The translations under genes were made by a program, and so were the position numbers. From Pseudomonas sp. GV085 (GTDB lineage Bacteria > Pseudomonadota > Gammaproteobacteria > Pseudomonadales > Pseudomonadaceae), in the NCBI RefSeq assembly GCF_003050925.1, contig NZ_QAOV01000006.1, positions 186,001 to 250,000 of the forward strand: 64,000 nt of DNA, read 5' to 3'. How positions within the stretch are numbered: the stretch's first letter is position 1; each line of letters opens with the position of its first letter. The notes below the pieces were generated by a model. It made no database searches. It worked only from the letters and a program-made list of their open reading frames with translations, and was not told the origin of the DNA. Positions 63,007 to 64,000 of the stretch are shown here, in pieces.

Positions 63007-63993
63007 GCTTTTCGGGGTTTTTTGCGGAATCGCGTTGACCACCAGATTGCCGTTCTGGTTACGGGTCAGGTAGACCGGCAGGACCCGCGGCAAGGATTTC
63101 ACCAGGCCGTGGATCTCCTTGATGTTGTAGATCCCGCCGATATGGATCGAGCCGGTGCTGTTGTCAGCGACCATCAACGGTTTGTCCAGGTAGCGATTGA
63201 TCAAGGGCAGTGCATCGCTCAGTGCCAGATCGTCGAGTACCAGTTTGCCCTGGCGCCAGGCCAGCGAACTGTCATTGTCATAGGTCTGGCTGATGCGGGG
63301 AATGAAGTCGCCGTGGCGATAACTGGCCTGCATTGCCGGCTCGAGGCGCAAGCCGTCACCGGGCTGGTCGGCGTTGCTGCTGACCAGTATCGAGCCTTCG
63401 ATCAGATTGACCTTGACCTGGTCTTCATAGATCCAGACGTTGAATTGGGTACCGGTCACGCGAATCCGGCCTTCGGCGGCCTTGACCACAAACGGGTGAC
63501 GGGTGTCATGGCTGACACTGAAGAAGGCTTCGCCTTTTTTCAGCGTGACTTGCCGTTGATCCTTGTAGTTGCTGTAGGTCAGCTCGCTGCCCAGGTTCAG
63601 TTCCACCTGGCTGCCGTCCTTCAGGGTGACCGTGCGAACATTGTCGGTCGCTTCGAAGTGCTGGTACGCGTTCGGTACCCAGCCCAGGTGCCAGCCGCCA
63701 TAACCGACCAAAGGCAGTGCCAGTGCGCATATCGCCGCGGCAATAGCCAGGCGCCGCCACGGGTTTTCGGGGTGAGTGCGAATCAGCGGCGCGACGGGCT
63801 CGGGACGGGGCAGGTCGCCAGCGACATCCCAGATCTGCAGCATCGCTTCGTACTCGAAGGCATGGAGCGGATGCGCATCACGCCATTGCTCGAACGCCTG
63901 GCGCTCTTGCTCGGTGCAGTCATTGGCGTGCAGACGCATACACCAATGCGCAGCGGCATCGGTGATGGCGTCGTATTCGGCTTGCGAGAGCAT
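63004..63993 (-). CDS. FecR-family sigma-factor regulator
   Basis: A 329-residue membrane regulator. The cytoplasmic N-terminus has DAAAHWCMRLHANDCTEQER and FEQWRDAHPLHAFEYEAM (DUF4880 plus linker), then one TM segment at about residues 80-98 (AIAAAICALALPLVGYGGWH). The periplasmic FecR domain has VRTVTLKDGSQVELNLGSEL and KGEAFFSVSHDTRHPFVVKA, then RIRVTGTQFNVWIYEDQVKV, and a C-terminal STN-like part. It controls an ECF sigma factor that should be encoded just beyond the right edge, in answer to a TonB receptor. The nearby pvdQ suggests a siderophore system, but an FpvR identity cannot be proven. The start could lie outside the window. Confidence 0.88.
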   Translation of the reverse strand: MLSQAEYDAITDAAAHWCMRLHANDCTEQERQAFEQWRDAHPLHAFEYEAMLQIWDVAGDLPRPEPVAPLIRTHPENPWRRLAIAAAICALALPLVGYGGWHLGWVPNAYQHFEATDNVRTVTLKDGSQVELNLGSELTYSNYKDQRQVTLKKGEAFFSVSHDTRHPFVVKAAEGRIRVTGTQFNVWIYEDQVKVNLIEGSILVSSNADQPGDGLRLEPAMQASYRHGDFIPRISQTYDNDSSLAWRQGKLVLDDLALSDALPLINRYLDKPLMVADNSTGSIHIGGIYNIKEIHGLVKSLPRVLPVYLTRNQNGNLVVNAIPQKTPKS

Positions 63994-64000
63994 GTGGTCG

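Overview
The window looks like a chromosomal segment of a Pseudomonas from the P. fluorescens group. The evidence is high-GC coding sequence, many REP/REPIN palindromes of the GTAGGAGCGAGC type, an MvaT-type H-NS protein, the ptxS-kgu 2-ketogluconate operon, a pvdQ pyoverdine acylase, an AruH-type aminotransferase and Pseudomonas-type regulators. No rRNA, tRNA, CRISPR array, prophage or plasmid backbone was seen. The only clear insertion sequence is an IS630-type transposase cut by the left edge; it has truncated a helicase-like gene.

Layout. 1-4.1 kb: IS630 end, helicase remnant, SLT-type lipoprotein, NmrA-like protein divergent from a TetR regulator with two tandem operator-like repeats, and small conserved proteins. 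4.2-6.8 kb: modABC molybdate uptake behind a strong ModE-like palindrome. 6.8-12.3 kb: a nitronate monooxygenase, a 605-bp nested repeat element, an AcuI/YhdH reductase, and a DNA-alkylation repair run (2OG-Fe(II) oxygenase, alkB, ada). 12.4-14.4 kb: six small proteins. 14.7-17 kb: galU and gor. 17-19.3 kb: a KfrA-like coiled-coil DNA-binding protein divergent from a solitary tyrosine recombinase. 19.4-23.5 kb: ahpC, ahpF, gloA, a DUF4946 protein, mvaT. 23.7-30.8 kb: EAL phosphodiesterase, LysR/EamA pair, hpd, rarD, aldo-keto reductase. 31-36.2 kb: MFS transporter, CdaR-type regulator, glycerate kinase, aruH. 36.3-41.7 kb: kguD-kguT-kguK-kguE-ptxS with two perfect PtxS operators. 41.7-51 kb: LysE exporter, AraC regulator, DUF1345 protein, RND pump divergent from a two-component system. 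51.1-53 kb: TPR protein, ECF sigma factor, anti-sigma factor. 53-60 kb: dehydrogenase, hydrolase, YqaA/DUF411 pair, an orphan gene in an AT-rich patch, aldo-keto reductase/LysR pair, small proteins and a Fur-like protein. 60-64 kb: a 241-bp MITE, pvdQ, and a FecR-type regulator.

The most notable signals are as follows. (1) There is a non-autonomous element family with about 27-bp terminal inverted repeats and 8-bp target duplications that carries REP palindromes inside it. One copy sits in the pvdQ upstream region and its target duplication repeats a TAAAT motif. (2) The Ada protein lacks three of the four zinc-ligand cysteines but keeps its methyltransferase site. (3) A KfrA-like/recombinase pair is divergent around a perfect 14-bp palindrome. 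(4) An ECF sigma gene has no standard start codon before its conserved N-terminus. (5) REP sequences lie 5-18 nt after many stop codons and in several cases encode the last residues or the stop codon itself.
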